Positions 1-8,645 of a stretch of 64,000 nt of DNA are shown here, piece by piece. Numbering within the stretch: position 1 is the first letter of the stretch; every line of letters starts with the position of its first letter. The notes beneath the pieces are model-generated. The model was given only the letters and a program-made list of their open reading frames with translations, did no database searches and was not told the DNA's origin. Source of the stretch: CAZUHB01 sp964620445. Its GTDB lineage: Bacteria > Planctomycetota > B15-G4 > CAYZWU01. The stretch covers positions 1 to 64,000 of the forward strand of contig CAZUHB010000005.1 in NCBI GenBank assembly GCA_964620445.1, read 5' to 3'. Position numbers and translations under genes: made by a program.

Positions 1-200
1 CGATCCGGATCGATCCATTCTCGGGAATGAGGCTGCTCGGAATGGGCGCCATGCATCTCGGCGTCTTCACCCAGTCCTTCGAGATCCCCTTCGATCCGGC
101 CCTGATCGGGTCCACTTTTTTCATCCAGGGCGTGGAAAAGGGGCCCTTCGCCACGACCTTCACCGTCAACTCCGTGAAGATGGAGATCGAGGCTCCCTGA
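1..200 (+). CDS. C-terminal fragment of an exported protein of unknown function
   Basis: The reading frame runs in from the left edge (first full codon at base 3) and stops with TGA at 198-200, giving about 65 residues. The visible part is rich in Phe, Gly and Thr and contains IPFDPALIGSTFFIQGVEKG, resembling the C-terminal beta-strand segment found in many large secreted planctomycete-type proteins. No catalytic motif is visible. A strong hairpin lies 25 bp downstream, so this gene probably ends its transcription unit. Function cannot be assigned from this fragment. Confidence 0.6.
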   Translation, partial: IRIDPFSGMRLLGMGAMHLGVFTQSFEIPFDPALIGSTFFIQGVEKGPFATTFTVNSVKMEIEAP

Positions 201-225
201 CCGGCTCCGCCCTCTCGTATCCTAC

Positions 226-255
226 CGACGCCGGGAGTGGCCGCTCCCGGCGTCG
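226..255 (+). terminator. Strong hairpin after the partial CDS
   Basis: A perfect 12-bp stem (CGACGCCGGGAG with its complement) encloses a 6-nt loop TGGCCG and is followed by ATTTAAT rather than a long T run. Its place just after the stop codon at 200 and before the CBS gene fits a transcription terminator, but the weak T tract leaves this uncertain. Confidence 0.5.
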
Positions 256-373
256 ATTTAATCCCGCCCGGTCGCCTTGAATCGGCTCCCCCGATATTAT
301 ATGGTTATGAGAGGCGAAAAAGGTTGGGCAACGTACCTCGCGCCAATGCGGGAAGAACCGAACAGGAGCGATC

Positions 374-811
374 ATGAAAGTCAGCAAATACATGACCACG
401 AAGCTGATCAAGGTCACCCAGGAAATGAGCGTGAAAGATGCCTTTCTGCTCATGCGCTCCCACAGGGTGCGCCACCTGCCCGTGGTCGAAGGCGATTCGC
501 TCATGGGCATCATCAGCGATCGCGACTTGCGGCGGCCGAAGTGGGTCGACGCTCTCGACGACTGGACCACCTACTACCAGATCAACGACGACACCCGGGT
601 CAAGGACGTGATGACCGTCAATCCGGAAGTGGTGCGCACCTACGACACGATCCGCAAGGCGGTGGTCCTGTTGCGTGAACGGCGGTACGGTGCCCTGCCC
701 GTGCTCGATAAAAAGAACGACCTCGTGGGAATCCTGTCGGCCCAGGACCTGCTCACGGCGCTCGAAGAACTTCTGGTCAAACCGAAAGCGTCGAAGAAAT
801 CGAAAGAGTAA
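374..811 (+). CDS. CBS-domain pair protein
   Basis: A 145-residue protein made almost only of two CBS domains (about residues 1-53 and 75-130), with GIISDRDL and GILSAQDLL marking the end of each. Such Bateman modules usually bind adenine nucleotides or S-adenosylmethionine and act as regulatory sensors; no fused effector domain is present. The tail is Lys/Ser-rich. An AGGAG about 6 nt before the ATG supports the start. dapA follows after 11 bp, so the two are probably co-transcribed. A role in regulating lysine or peptidoglycan precursor synthesis is only a guess from position. Confidence 0.85.
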   Translation: MKVSKYMTTKLIKVTQEMSVKDAFLLMRSHRVRHLPVVEGDSLMGIISDRDLRRPKWVDALDDWTTYYQINDDTRVKDVMTVNPEVVRTYDTIRKAVVLLRERRYGALPVLDKKNDLVGILSAQDLLTALEELLVKPKASKKSKE

Positions 812-822
812 GGAGTAATACC

Positions 823-1707
823 ATGTTTCGCGGACTCTACGTTGCACTTGTCACGCCCTTCCATCAGGACGGATCTCTCAACGAGGACAAACTACGCGAA
901 CTGGTCGACTTCCACATCGATAACGGAACGGACGGGCTCGTTCCCTGCGGCACCACCGGTGAGAATCCCTCTTTCCGGTCGTGGGACGAGCACTTTTGCG
1001 TGATCGAGACCGTGGTGAAGCAGGCGGGCGGGCGCGTCAAGGTCGTGGCCGGCGCCGGAACCAACTCAACCACGCGATCCCTCGAAAACGTGCGCCGCGC
1101 CCAGGAGATCGGCGCTGACGGCGCTCTCGTGATCACGCCCTACTACAACAAGCCGAGCCAGATCGGCCTCTACAACCATTTCAGCACGATCGCCGAAAAC
1201 TCTTCGCTCCCCTTGATGCTTTACAACGTGCCGGGCCGGACAGCGGTCGACATGCAGCCCGAGACCGTGGCGCGCCTCGCGGAATTCAAGAACGTGGTGG
1301 CTGTGAAGGAAGCCACTGGGTGCGTGGAACGGGCCTCCACCCTGGTGAAGCTCTGCGGCGCCAAGATCGATGTCATCTCCGGCGACGACGCCAATACATT
1401 GCCGATCCTTGCGATCGGCGGCCGCGGTATCGTTTCCGTGGCGGGCAACATCATCCCCAAGGACCTGAAGGCGATGGTCACCGCTTTCGGCGACGGAGAC
1501 CTGGAAACGGCCAGGCGGCGCCACCTCGACATGCTCCCACTCTTTCAGGCGATGTTTCTCGACACCAACCCGGTCCCTGTCAAGGCGGCGATGAACATCC
1601 TCGGCTGGGACGTGGGCGAGGTGCGCCAGCCCCTCGCGCCCATGGCGCCGGGCAGCACGGCCCGCCTCAAAGAGGTGATGAAGGAGTACGGCCTGATCGA
1701 GTCGTGA
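823..1707 (+). CDS. dapA: 4-hydroxy-tetrahydrodipicolinate synthase
   Basis: Condenses pyruvate with aspartate semialdehyde, the first committed step to diaminopimelate and lysine. The 294-residue length is normal for the family. Visible motifs are CGTTGE (Thr44, Thr45), the YYNKP loop near residue 108, Tyr134 in LYNVPGRT, and the Schiff-base Lys162 in VKEATG. The start ATG has a GGAG site 7 nt upstream. It is the second gene of a two-gene unit with the CBS protein and is followed by a bidirectional terminator. Related N-acetylneuraminate lyases share the fold, but the motif set fits DapA best. Confidence 0.93.
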   Translation: MFRGLYVALVTPFHQDGSLNEDKLRELVDFHIDNGTDGLVPCGTTGENPSFRSWDEHFCVIETVVKQAGGRVKVVAGAGTNSTTRSLENVRRAQEIGADGALVITPYYNKPSQIGLYNHFSTIAENSSLPLMLYNVPGRTAVDMQPETVARLAEFKNVVAVKEATGCVERASTLVKLCGAKIDVISGDDANTLPILAIGGRGIVSVAGNIIPKDLKAMVTAFGDGDLETARRRHLDMLPLFQAMFLDTNPVPVKAAMNILGWDVGEVRQPLAPMAPGSTARLKEVMKEYGLIES

Positions 1708-1742
1708 TCTGCGGGCGGCGTGATCCCGACAAAAATCCAGAC

Positions 1743-1778
1743 AAAAAAAGCCACCAGCCTCGGCTGATGGCTTTTTTT
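1743..1778. terminator. Bidirectional intrinsic terminator between dapA and the phosphatase gene
   Basis: A run of seven A, a GC-rich 10-bp stem with a 2-nt centre (GCCACCAGCC / GGCTGATGGC) and a run of seven T lie between two convergent genes. One C-A mismatch on the plus strand becomes a G-U pair in the minus-strand RNA, so termination may be somewhat better for the minus gene. Confidence 0.9.
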
Positions 1779-1804
1779 CGAGATACGGGGAACGAGGGCG
1801 CGGT

Positions 1805-3598
1805 CTAGGCCTCGTTGCGTTTGATCGTCACGAAAGTGATGTTCGAGGCCTTCACCTCGCCGCCCGCGAAGCTGTCCAGGTTGTTCACCACCTTGCGAAC
1901 GAAACTGGCGCTGTCGTCGGGAGCGTGTTTCACCACGCACTTTGCAAAACCCTTGGTGCCGAGTTCCGAACCCTCGGGGCTCTTGATCTTGAAAAGCCCT
2001 CCCGTGGCGAGAACGAGCCGGTCGCCGGGCAGGATCTCGACCTCGGCCTCCTTGAGAGTCTTGTCGAAGACGGGGCCCTTGTCGAAGCCCATGGCGATGC
2101 CGTCGGCCTGAATGGCCATCAGCTTCTTGTTCGGGCCATCGTACCGCAAGAGCATGGTCGGTCCGGCGCTCACGATGCGGGCCTTGTTATTCTCGGCGTC
2201 GATGAGCACCATGAGAATTTCCACATACATGCCGGCGCGCAGATCGGGCGAGAGGAGCCGGTTGCACTCGCGCACCATGCCGCCCAGGTCGTCGCCCATG
2301 TGGGTCTGGGCGCGCATGAAACTCCGGGCCATGGTCATGACCATCGCGGCCGGAATCCCCTTGCCCGACGCCGACGCCACGAGAGCGCCCACCTTGCCGC
2401 CAGGGAACTGGATCACGTCGTAGTAGTTGCCGCCCATGTCCTTGGACGAGCGGTGGTAGGCCTGGATCTCGTAGCCCTTCAGCTGGGGAATCACCTCGGG
2501 AAGGAGCTTGTCCTGGACCTCTTGCGCCACGGCGAGCTGATGCTTCTGCGCGGCCAGTTCCACCTCGCGATCGCGCGCCTCGGCCATGTTCTTCGTCATC
2601 TTGTCGAAGGTCCTGGCGAGCAGACCGATCTCGTCCTGCGACCGCGGCACGGTGTGGTGTTCGAGGTCGCCGCCGGCCACGATCGACACGTCCTCGATCA
2701 GCTTCTGCACGGGAACGGCGATCTTCTTCCCCATGAAGAAGGAGACGCCGATACCCACACCGATGAAAACAACGATGAGGACCAGCATGGTGAGGAGCAG
2801 GTTGAACCGGCTCGTGTCGATCTGGTCCTCGGAGAGCACCAGGTCGGCGAAGCCCTGCCGCTTGCCCGCGGCATCCACGATCGGTGCGCGGAAGAGGCGG
2901 GCGTTGTAGACGTTCTTGTCGAGAAAGCACGTTCCGTACGCGATGCGCACCTCTCCCATCTCGCGGGTCTTCGTCTGCTTGAACTCGAAGCTCTTGCTCT
3001 GGGGGCTCGAGGTCCTGATGATCTCGAGCTTCTTGCCTGATGGCAGGGAGATCTGGGCCATGAGAATCTGGGTCTCGCCCCCAACCAGTTTGACGAGCCG
3101 GTTGCGGTTGGCGTCCATCCGGGTTTTTTCCTCGTCGGTCATGTCGGCCTTGAGCGTACCGCCCGTGGCCTCGCTCTCGCGGCCCTGGGCGCTCGTACCG
3201 TGCAGCAGGCGCCAGCAGTCGAGGTCGGCGCGCGCCAGGATCCGCACCGCTTCCACACCGCCCGAGTCGATCTGCTCGTCGAGGGAGCTCGACTGGAGGA
3301 TCGAAGAGACGATCCCGAAAATGATGAGGATCAGCGCCAGCGCCAGGCTGATCGCCATGGCGAGTCTGAAAGCCACGCCTTTCCCGTGAAGGCGCGGCAT
3401 CTCGCCATCCCTGTAGATCACCGACGAGTCCTTGCCCGGCTGGGATTTCCGGCCCTTTTTCGGAGCCTTCTCCGTTTTTGCGGCCTTGCCCTTTTTCTTG
3501 CCCCGTCGGGATGGTTTCTCTTCCACCTCTTCGAGCTCTTCGATTTCTTCCTTCTGCCTCGAGCGCTTCTTCCGTTGAGCCATTTTTTCACCCATCAT
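1805..3598 (-). CDS. Membrane HAMP-SpoIIE (PP2C-type) serine phosphatase
   Basis: A 597-residue signalling protein. Residues 1-65 are a highly charged Lys/Arg/Glu-rich cytoplasmic tail. A first TM helix lies near 75-102 and an extracytoplasmic sensor region follows to about 265. A second TM helix leads into a HAMP linker (VPVQKLIEDV, then DEIGLLARTFDKM). A coiled segment precedes the SpoIIE-type phosphatase domain (about 390-595), with GGNYYDVIQF and SGKGIPAAMVM as metal-site regions. Such proteins dephosphorylate anti-anti-sigma or other regulators in partner-switching pathways; no partner is visible nearby. A second ATG 15 bp downstream (MAQRKK) has GGGTGA before it and could be the true start. 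Confidence 0.85.
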   Translation of the reverse strand: MMGEKMAQRKKRSRQKEEIEELEEVEEKPSRRGKKKGKAAKTEKAPKKGRKSQPGKDSSVIYRDGEMPRLHGKGVAFRLAMAISLALALILIIFGIVSSILQSSSLDEQIDSGGVEAVRILARADLDCWRLLHGTSAQGRESEATGGTLKADMTDEEKTRMDANRNRLVKLVGGETQILMAQISLPSGKKLEIIRTSSPQSKSFEFKQTKTREMGEVRIAYGTCFLDKNVYNARLFRAPIVDAAGKRQGFADLVLSEDQIDTSRFNLLLTMLVLIVVFIGVGIGVSFFMGKKIAVPVQKLIEDVSIVAGGDLEHHTVPRSQDEIGLLARTFDKMTKNMAEARDREVELAAQKHQLAVAQEVQDKLLPEVIPQLKGYEIQAYHRSSKDMGGNYYDVIQFPGGKVGALVASASGKGIPAAMVMTMARSFMRAQTHMGDDLGGMVRECNRLLSPDLRAGMYVEILMVLIDAENNKARIVSAGPTMLLRYDGPNKKLMAIQADGIAMGFDKGPVFDKTLKEAEVEILPGDRLVLATGGLFKIKSPEGSELGTKGFAKCVVKHAPDDSASFVRKVVNNLDSFAGGEVKASNITFVTIKRNEA

Positions 3599-3638
3599 AG
3601 ATTTGTCAGGAAAGTATCAGTGAACGTTGAAAGCCCGT

Positions 3639-3644
3639 ATTATA
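3639..3644 (-). promoter_or_regulatory. Candidate -10 box of the SpoIIE-type phosphatase gene
   Basis: The minus strand reads TATAAT here, about 40 bp before the start codon, in the gap between pgpA and the phosphatase gene. No convincing -35 hexamer is seen 16-18 bp upstream, so support is limited to the perfect -10 match and its position. Confidence 0.4.
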
Positions 3645-3709
3645 AGACGCGAATCTTGATTCCACCACTTTTACACTCTCCGGGAAGCGAAAAAAGCGCG
3701 CAGGCGATG

Positions 3710-4186
3710 TCAAAGGGGAAGGCCGAGAAAATGCTGCCTGTAGACGATCACGCCGAGGAGGGCGTAGATGCCGGCGAAAATGTCGTCGAGCATGATGCCC
3801 CACCCGCCGGGGATGCTCTCCATGCGCCTGGCCGGATAGGGTTTGACCACGTCGAAGAGGCGGAAGAGGAAAAACGCGACGAGGAGCTCGCCCATCGCGG
3901 GTTTGGCCCCGTCCAGGCGGAGGAGGGCCACGAAGTACCCGGCCACCTCGTCGATCACGAACGGGCCGGGATCCTTCTTGCCGTACCGCTTCTCGGCCCA
4001 CGTTCCGAGCGGCACACCGACAGCGAAGACAAGAAGCGCCAGCGCGGCGCAGATCAGACCGTAGTGGATCGACGCAGGCAGAATCCAGGCCAGAACGAGC
4101 GCCCCTGCCGTTCCGGCCGTTCCCGAGGCGACCGGAGAATACCCTGTGTAGAAGAAAGTGGCGACCAGTTCCTTGAGTCGGTCCAA
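3710..4186 (-). CDS. pgpA: Phosphatidylglycerophosphatase A
   Basis: Removes the phosphate from phosphatidylglycerophosphate to give phosphatidylglycerol. The 158-residue membrane protein has the family hallmarks: SPVASGTAGTAGAL near the N-terminus and the DPGPFVIDEVAGY metal-site segment in the middle. It begins with a TTG codon; the GGAGGAG that overlaps the upstream pgsA stop codon serves as its ribosome site. pgsA lies 4 bp upstream and makes its substrate, so the pair is a clear pathway operon and probably translationally coupled. Confidence 0.92.
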   Translation of the reverse strand: MDRLKELVATFFYTGYSPVASGTAGTAGALVLAWILPASIHYGLICAALALLVFAVGVPLGTWAEKRYGKKDPGPFVIDEVAGYFVALLRLDGAKPAMGELLVAFFLFRLFDVVKPYPARRMESIPGGWGIMLDDIFAGIYALLGVIVYRQHFLGLPL

Positions 4187-4190
4187 AGGA

Positions 4191-4790
4191 TCACTCCTCC
4201 TCGGCGCCCAGAATCCTGGCCGCGCGGATCACGTAGACAACACCCGAGTAGAAGGTGAGCGCCACCGACACGATGATCCACCCGATGGCAAGATAGCGCG
4301 TCGCAAGCTCGAGCCACTCCACATCGGGAAAACCGGCGACCATGACCTGTCTGAAAAAGATGGCGGGGATGGCGATCGATTGAGCGATCATCTTGGACTT
4401 TCCCGACCACGTCGCCGGGTACTGGTGGCCGCGCGCCTCGATGAAACCGCGGATGCCGGTCACCAGGAATTCGCGGGCCACGATGATCACCACGACCCAG
4501 GCGGGGAGCAGGAAACCGCCCCACTCGGTTGCGCAGAGCAGAATGAAGGTGCCGCAGACGAGGATCTTGTCCGCCACGGGATCGGCGATGCGGCCGAAAT
4601 CGGTGACCTGCCTGTACTTCCTGGCGAGATAGCCGTCGAGGGCGTCGGTGGCCACGACGAGGATGAAGAGGACCATCCCCACGAGCGGATAGAGCCAGCC
4701 CGGATCGCGACTGTCCATGAATGCCAGGATGGCAAAAAGAACGAGAGACGCCAGAAAGCGCCCGATGGTGATCATGTTGGGGATATTCAT
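4191..4790 (-). CDS. pgsA: CDP-diacylglycerol--glycerol-3-phosphate 3-phosphatidyltransferase
   Basis: Makes phosphatidylglycerophosphate from CDP-diacylglycerol and glycerol-3-phosphate. The CDP-alcohol phosphotransferase signature is complete: Asp49, Asp52-Gly53, Ala56-Arg57, Gly66, Asp70 and Asp74. The 199-residue protein is strongly hydrophobic with several TM helices and opens with MNIPNMITIGR, typical of PgsA. It is followed directly by pgpA, the next enzyme in the pathway. The C-terminus is acidic (GAEEE) and its codons double as the pgpA ribosome site. Confidence 0.95.
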   Translation of the reverse strand: MNIPNMITIGRFLASLVLFAILAFMDSRDPGWLYPLVGMVLFILVVATDALDGYLARKYRQVTDFGRIADPVADKILVCGTFILLCATEWGGFLLPAWVVVIIVAREFLVTGIRGFIEARGHQYPATWSGKSKMIAQSIAIPAIFFRQVMVAGFPDVEWLELATRYLAIGWIIVSVALTFYSGVVYVIRAARILGAEEE

Positions 4791-4822
4791 CAGCGGTGAC
4801 AGTGCTCAACCTCTCACATAAT

Positions 4823-6178
4823 TCAGCCGAGATTTTCGGCGATCAGGTCATATCCTGAATGGCCGGTGAAGCGGACCTCGATGATCTCGCCCGCCTCGAT
4901 CCCTCTGCCCGCGATCTCCACGCCGCAATCGATGTCGGGCGCATCGGCCGCGGTCCGGCCGCGGGCGCGGTCGCCGGCGACGACGTCCACTATAGCGTCT
5001 GCGCTTTGCCCCACAAGTGATATGTTCCGTTCCTCGATGACACGCCGCTGAAATTCCATGATCTTGCCGATACGCTCGTCCACGACCTCCCGCGGCAGGC
5101 GCGGCTCGAGCTTGCAGGCCGCCGTGCCGCTCTCCGGCGAGAAGCCGAACGCGCCGAGGCGCTCGAAACGAACGTGCTCGAGAAAATCGTAGAGCTCCTC
5201 GAAGAGCGCCGCGCTCTCCCCCGGGTAGCCCACGATCACCGACGTTCTCAGAACGATACCGGGGATCGCCGCCCGGAGCCGGTCGATCAGTTTGACGATC
5301 GAAGCCGGAGTGGTGCCCCGCCGCATGCTGCGCAGGATCGGGCCCGAGATGTGCTGGATCGGAACGTCGACATAGTTCACGATCTTTTCGTTCCCCGCGA
5401 TCGTATCGATCAGCTCATCGGTGATGCGCGACGGGAAGGCATAGAGGATCCTGATCCACTCGATCCCCCGAACCGTGCAGAGGCGGTTCAGAAGACTGGC
5501 CAGTGTGCTGCCTCCGCCAAGGTCGCGGCCGTAATCGGTCGTGTCCTCGGCCACGAGATTGAGCTCCTTCACGCCGAGGCGTGCGAGCTGACGGACCTCG
5601 TCGAGCAGGATCTCCTCGGGCTTCGATCGGAGGCGTCCCCTGATCGACGGGATGGCGCAGAACGAACACTGGTGATTGCATCCCTCGGCGATCCTCAGGT
5701 AGGCGGTATGGGACGGCGTGAGAAGCGCCCGCGCGAGGTCGGTGTCTGCCGAGCGGCGCCTCCCTCCACGGGGCCGACGGCCGCCGCGGGTCGACCTCGG
5801 GCCGCGGCCGGCGGGCTCTCGTCCGCCCGCGGCGGCATCCTCGATCGCCCGGCCCAGGCCGGAGTAGTCCGAAATGGTCAGGAACGCGTCGACCCCCGGT
5901 ATCTGCGCGGTCAGCTCGCTCTGGAACCGCTCCACGAGGCAGCCGGCCACCACGATCCCCTTGAGGAGCCCCGCCTCCTTGAGCCGGCACAGGTCGAGAA
6001 TCGTTTCCGTCGACTCGTCCACCGCCGCCTGGATGAAGCCGCAGGTGTTCACCACGGCCACGTCGGCATCCTCGGGATCGTAGACCAACTCCATCGCCGC
6101 CGTGTTGATCCGGCCGGCCATGACTTCCGAGTCGATCAGATTCTTCGGACAACCGAGAGAAATGAGGCAAACCTTCAT
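4823..6178 (-). CDS. rimO: Ribosomal protein S12 methylthiotransferase
   Basis: Radical-SAM enzyme that methylthiolates an aspartate of ribosomal protein S12. It starts with MKVCLISLGCPKNLIDSEVM, which separates RimO from its tRNA relative MiaB. N-terminal cluster cysteines are Cys10, Cys46 and Cys80; the radical-SAM CxxxCxxC is Cys167, Cys171, Cys174. A TRAM-like region ends the 451-residue protein. Residues about 117-143 form an Arg/Gly-rich low-complexity insert between the MTTase domain and the SAM barrel that is not usual for the family. cysS is divergent. Confidence 0.93.
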   Translation of the reverse strand: MKVCLISLGCPKNLIDSEVMAGRINTAAMELVYDPEDADVAVVNTCGFIQAAVDESTETILDLCRLKEAGLLKGIVVAGCLVERFQSELTAQIPGVDAFLTISDYSGLGRAIEDAAAGGREPAGRGPRSTRGGRRPRGGRRRSADTDLARALLTPSHTAYLRIAEGCNHQCSFCAIPSIRGRLRSKPEEILLDEVRQLARLGVKELNLVAEDTTDYGRDLGGGSTLASLLNRLCTVRGIEWIRILYAFPSRITDELIDTIAGNEKIVNYVDVPIQHISGPILRSMRRGTTPASIVKLIDRLRAAIPGIVLRTSVIVGYPGESAALFEELYDFLEHVRFERLGAFGFSPESGTAACKLEPRLPREVVDERIGKIMEFQRRVIEERNISLVGQSADAIVDVVAGDRARGRTAADAPDIDCGVEIAGRGIEAGEIIEVRFTGHSGYDLIAENLG

Positions 6179-6356
6179 CGATCCTCTGCCGCTCCACTGG
6201 CGAGAACACGGGCCCTGTCTGGTTCACGAAGGGCACAAGTGTAGCCCTGGAACGAAACCGTTGAAAGGCCAAATATGGAACCGATTTTTCTTTCAGGCTG
6301 CCCGGGGGGAGACTAAACTTCTGACTGTTTTGCAGAACCGCCGATGGAGTCACAGA

Positions 6357-7820
6357 ATGTCCGAGCCCAGAAAAGACCTCCTTTTCTACAATTCGCTCAC
6401 GCGCCGGAAAGAAGCTTTTGAACCGCTCAATCCGCCCTTCGTGGGAATCTACGTCTGCGGACCCACCGTTTACGGCGATTCCCATCTCGGCCACGCCAAG
6501 AGCTACATCAGCTTCGACGTGGTCGTGCGCCATCTGCGTTTTCTGGGTTACCGGGTCCGGTACGTTCAGAATATCACCGATGTGGGACATCTCACCGACG
6601 ACACGGAAGAGGACAAGATCCTCAAGCAATCGCGGCTGGAGCAGATCGAGCCGATGGAGGTCGTGGAGAAGTATACCCGCTCCTACTTCGAGGACATGGA
6701 CGCCCTCAACGTCGAGCGGCCCGACATCTCGCCGCGCGCCTCGGGTCATATCCCCGAGCAGATCGCCATGATCGAGCGGCTCTTCGAAAAAGGCGCCGCC
6801 TACGAGAAGGGCGGCAATGTCTACTTCTCGGTGGAGACCTTTCCCGGCTACGGCAAGCTTTCGGGCCGCAAGCACGAGGACCAGCAGGCGGGCGCGCGCG
6901 TCGGCGTGGACGAGGAAAAGATCAACCCCGCCGATTTCCTGCTCTGGCGCAAGGCGTCTGCAGATCACATTCTCAAGTGGAAATCCCCCTGGGGGGACGG
7001 ATATCCCGGCTGGCACCTCGAGTGCTCGGTCATGGCGCAGCGCTACCTGGGCGACACGATCGACATCCACGGCGGCGGCCTGGAGAACCAGTTTCCCCAT
7101 CACGACTGCGAGATCGCCCAGTCCGAGACGGCCACGGGCAAGCCTTTCGTGCGCTACTGGCTGCACAACAACATGGTCACGCGCGACGGCCAGAAGATGG
7201 GCAAGTCGCTGGGCAACTTCATCACCTTGAAGGACGCCTTCAGCCGGCACCCGCCCTCGCTGGTCCGCTTCTTTCTGCTGCGCGGCCATTACCGGAGCCC
7301 GATCGACTATTCGGCCGACGCGATCCATGCGGCCGAGAGCGGGCTCGAACGGCTGCGCAACAGCCGCGCGCTGGCCATCGAAAAGGCAGCCGCGAGCGGC
7401 GCCGAATCGGCCTCTGACCGGTTGAAGGAGGCGACGCAGAAGGGAACCCGCGAATTCGTGGCCGCCATGAACGACGACATCAACACGCCGAACGCGCTGG
7501 CAGCGGCTTTCGACTTCGTGTCCGAGCTCAACAAGATCGCGGACTCGGCCGAGGCTCACAGTGCCGCCGACTGGAACGCGGCAGCCCTCTTCTTCGACAG
7601 CCATCTCGGCGCCGACGGCGTTCTCGGCATCGACCTCGAGGGCGATACCCGAACGGACGGCGGCCTCGACGAGAAGCTCGTCGAACTGCTTCTGGCCACA
7701 CGGCGCGATCTGCGCGACGAGAAGAACTTCGCCCTCTCCGACAAGATCCGCGACGGCCTGCTCGCCGCGGGCATCGAGATCAAGGACGGGAAGGACAAAA
7801 CGACTTGGAAGCGCAAATAG
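6357..7820 (+). CDS. cysS: Cysteinyl-tRNA synthetase
   Basis: Class I synthetase that charges tRNA-Cys. The 487-residue protein has YVCGPTVYG with the zinc ligand Cys34, the HIGH-type HLGH (about 43-46), QFPHHDCE and the KMSKS-type KMGKS at 280-284. The open frame extends further upstream, but the ATG at 6357 is preceded 7 nt away by GGAG and matches the family start. The gene leads a close set with the BtpA-like gene 10 bp after it and the deoxyhypusine-synthase-like gene 14 bp further on. Confidence 0.95.
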   Translation: MSEPRKDLLFYNSLTRRKEAFEPLNPPFVGIYVCGPTVYGDSHLGHAKSYISFDVVVRHLRFLGYRVRYVQNITDVGHLTDDTEEDKILKQSRLEQIEPMEVVEKYTRSYFEDMDALNVERPDISPRASGHIPEQIAMIERLFEKGAAYEKGGNVYFSVETFPGYGKLSGRKHEDQQAGARVGVDEEKINPADFLLWRKASADHILKWKSPWGDGYPGWHLECSVMAQRYLGDTIDIHGGGLENQFPHHDCEIAQSETATGKPFVRYWLHNNMVTRDGQKMGKSLGNFITLKDAFSRHPPSLVRFFLLRGHYRSPIDYSADAIHAAESGLERLRNSRALAIEKAAASGAESASDRLKEATQKGTREFVAAMNDDINTPNALAAAFDFVSELNKIADSAEAHSAADWNAAALFFDSHLGADGVLGIDLEGDTRTDGGLDEKLVELLLATRRDLRDEKNFALSDKIRDGLLAAGIEIKDGKDKTTWKRK

Positions 7821-7830
7821 GAGGGACGCC

Positions 7831-8631
7831 ATGCGTTTTCCCTTCGAAAAGGACAAGTCTCTGATCGGAACGGTTCATCTCGCCCCCCTTCCGGGGAGCC
7901 GGGGCTCGAAGCACGATCCCGACACGATCATCGAGGCGGCGCTTGCCGATGCGATTGCCTATGCGCGCGGCGGCGTCGACGGGTTGATCGTGGAGAATTT
8001 CGGCGACGCCCCCTTCCTGCCCGACAGGGTCGAACCGCACACCGTGGCCTACATGACGCTGATCGTGCGCGCGATCAGGAAACAGGTTGCCGAGCAGGGC
8101 ATTCCGGTGGGCGTCAATGTGCTCCGCAACGACGGCCTGGCCGCGCTCGGCATCGCGCGCGCCGCGGGCGCGTCCTTCGTGAGGATCAATGTACTGACCG
8201 GGGTCGTGGCCACCGACCAGGGGATCGTCGAAGGGCGCGCCCACGAGGTGGTGCGCTACCGGGAGCTGATCGGCGGCCGGATGGCGATCCTGGCCGATGT
8301 CCACGTCAAGCACGGCCGCACCCTTCATTCCGACGATATCGCCCAGGCGGCTCATGACACCTTTCATCGCGGCGGCGCCGATGGGCTCATCATCACGGGC
8401 GCCGCCTCGGGCGCGCCGCCCGATCGGGCCGAGCTGCAGGCGGTGAACAACGTTCTTCCCGACGCGCCTCTCATCGCCGGCAGCGGCCTCACCCCTTACA
8501 ATGCGCCGGAGATCTTTGCCCACGCCAGGGGCGCCATCGTGGGAACGTGGTGCAAGCAAGACGGGGAGATCACCGCACCGGTCGACCGGGCCCGGGTCGA
8601 GAAGCTCGTCGCGGCGGTCGGCTCACTCTAG
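7831..8631 (+). CDS. BtpA/SgcQ-family TIM-barrel protein
   Basis: A 266-residue protein with the BtpA signature from the start: GTVHLAPLPGS, then GVDGLIVENFGDAPF, VGVNVLRND, and ADVHVKHG. Cyanobacterial BtpA stabilises photosystem I, but the family is widespread in non-phototrophs, where its activity is unknown; a (beta/alpha)8 barrel is expected. The ATG is preceded by GGAGG. Placement between cysS and a deoxyhypusine-synthase-like gene, all closely spaced, suggests shared expression but does not reveal a reaction. No photosynthesis gene is seen in the window. Confidence 0.85.
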   Translation: MRFPFEKDKSLIGTVHLAPLPGSRGSKHDPDTIIEAALADAIAYARGGVDGLIVENFGDAPFLPDRVEPHTVAYMTLIVRAIRKQVAEQGIPVGVNVLRNDGLAALGIARAAGASFVRINVLTGVVATDQGIVEGRAHEVVRYRELIGGRMAILADVHVKHGRTLHSDDIAQAAHDTFHRGGADGLIITGAASGAPPDRAELQAVNNVLPDAPLIAGSGLTPYNAPEIFAHARGAIVGTWCKQDGEITAPVDRARVEKLVAAVGSL

Positions 8632-8645
8632 AGGAGATTTTCCCC

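Noticed and set aside
295..300. -10 box TATTAT before the CBS gene with TTGAAT as -35
   Set aside because: The spacing between the two boxes is only 12 bp, too short for a sigma70 promoter.
5415..7856. An 813-codon minus-strand frame over cysS and the 5' part of rimO
   Set aside because: It overlaps two well-supported conserved genes in other frames and has no recognisable domain.
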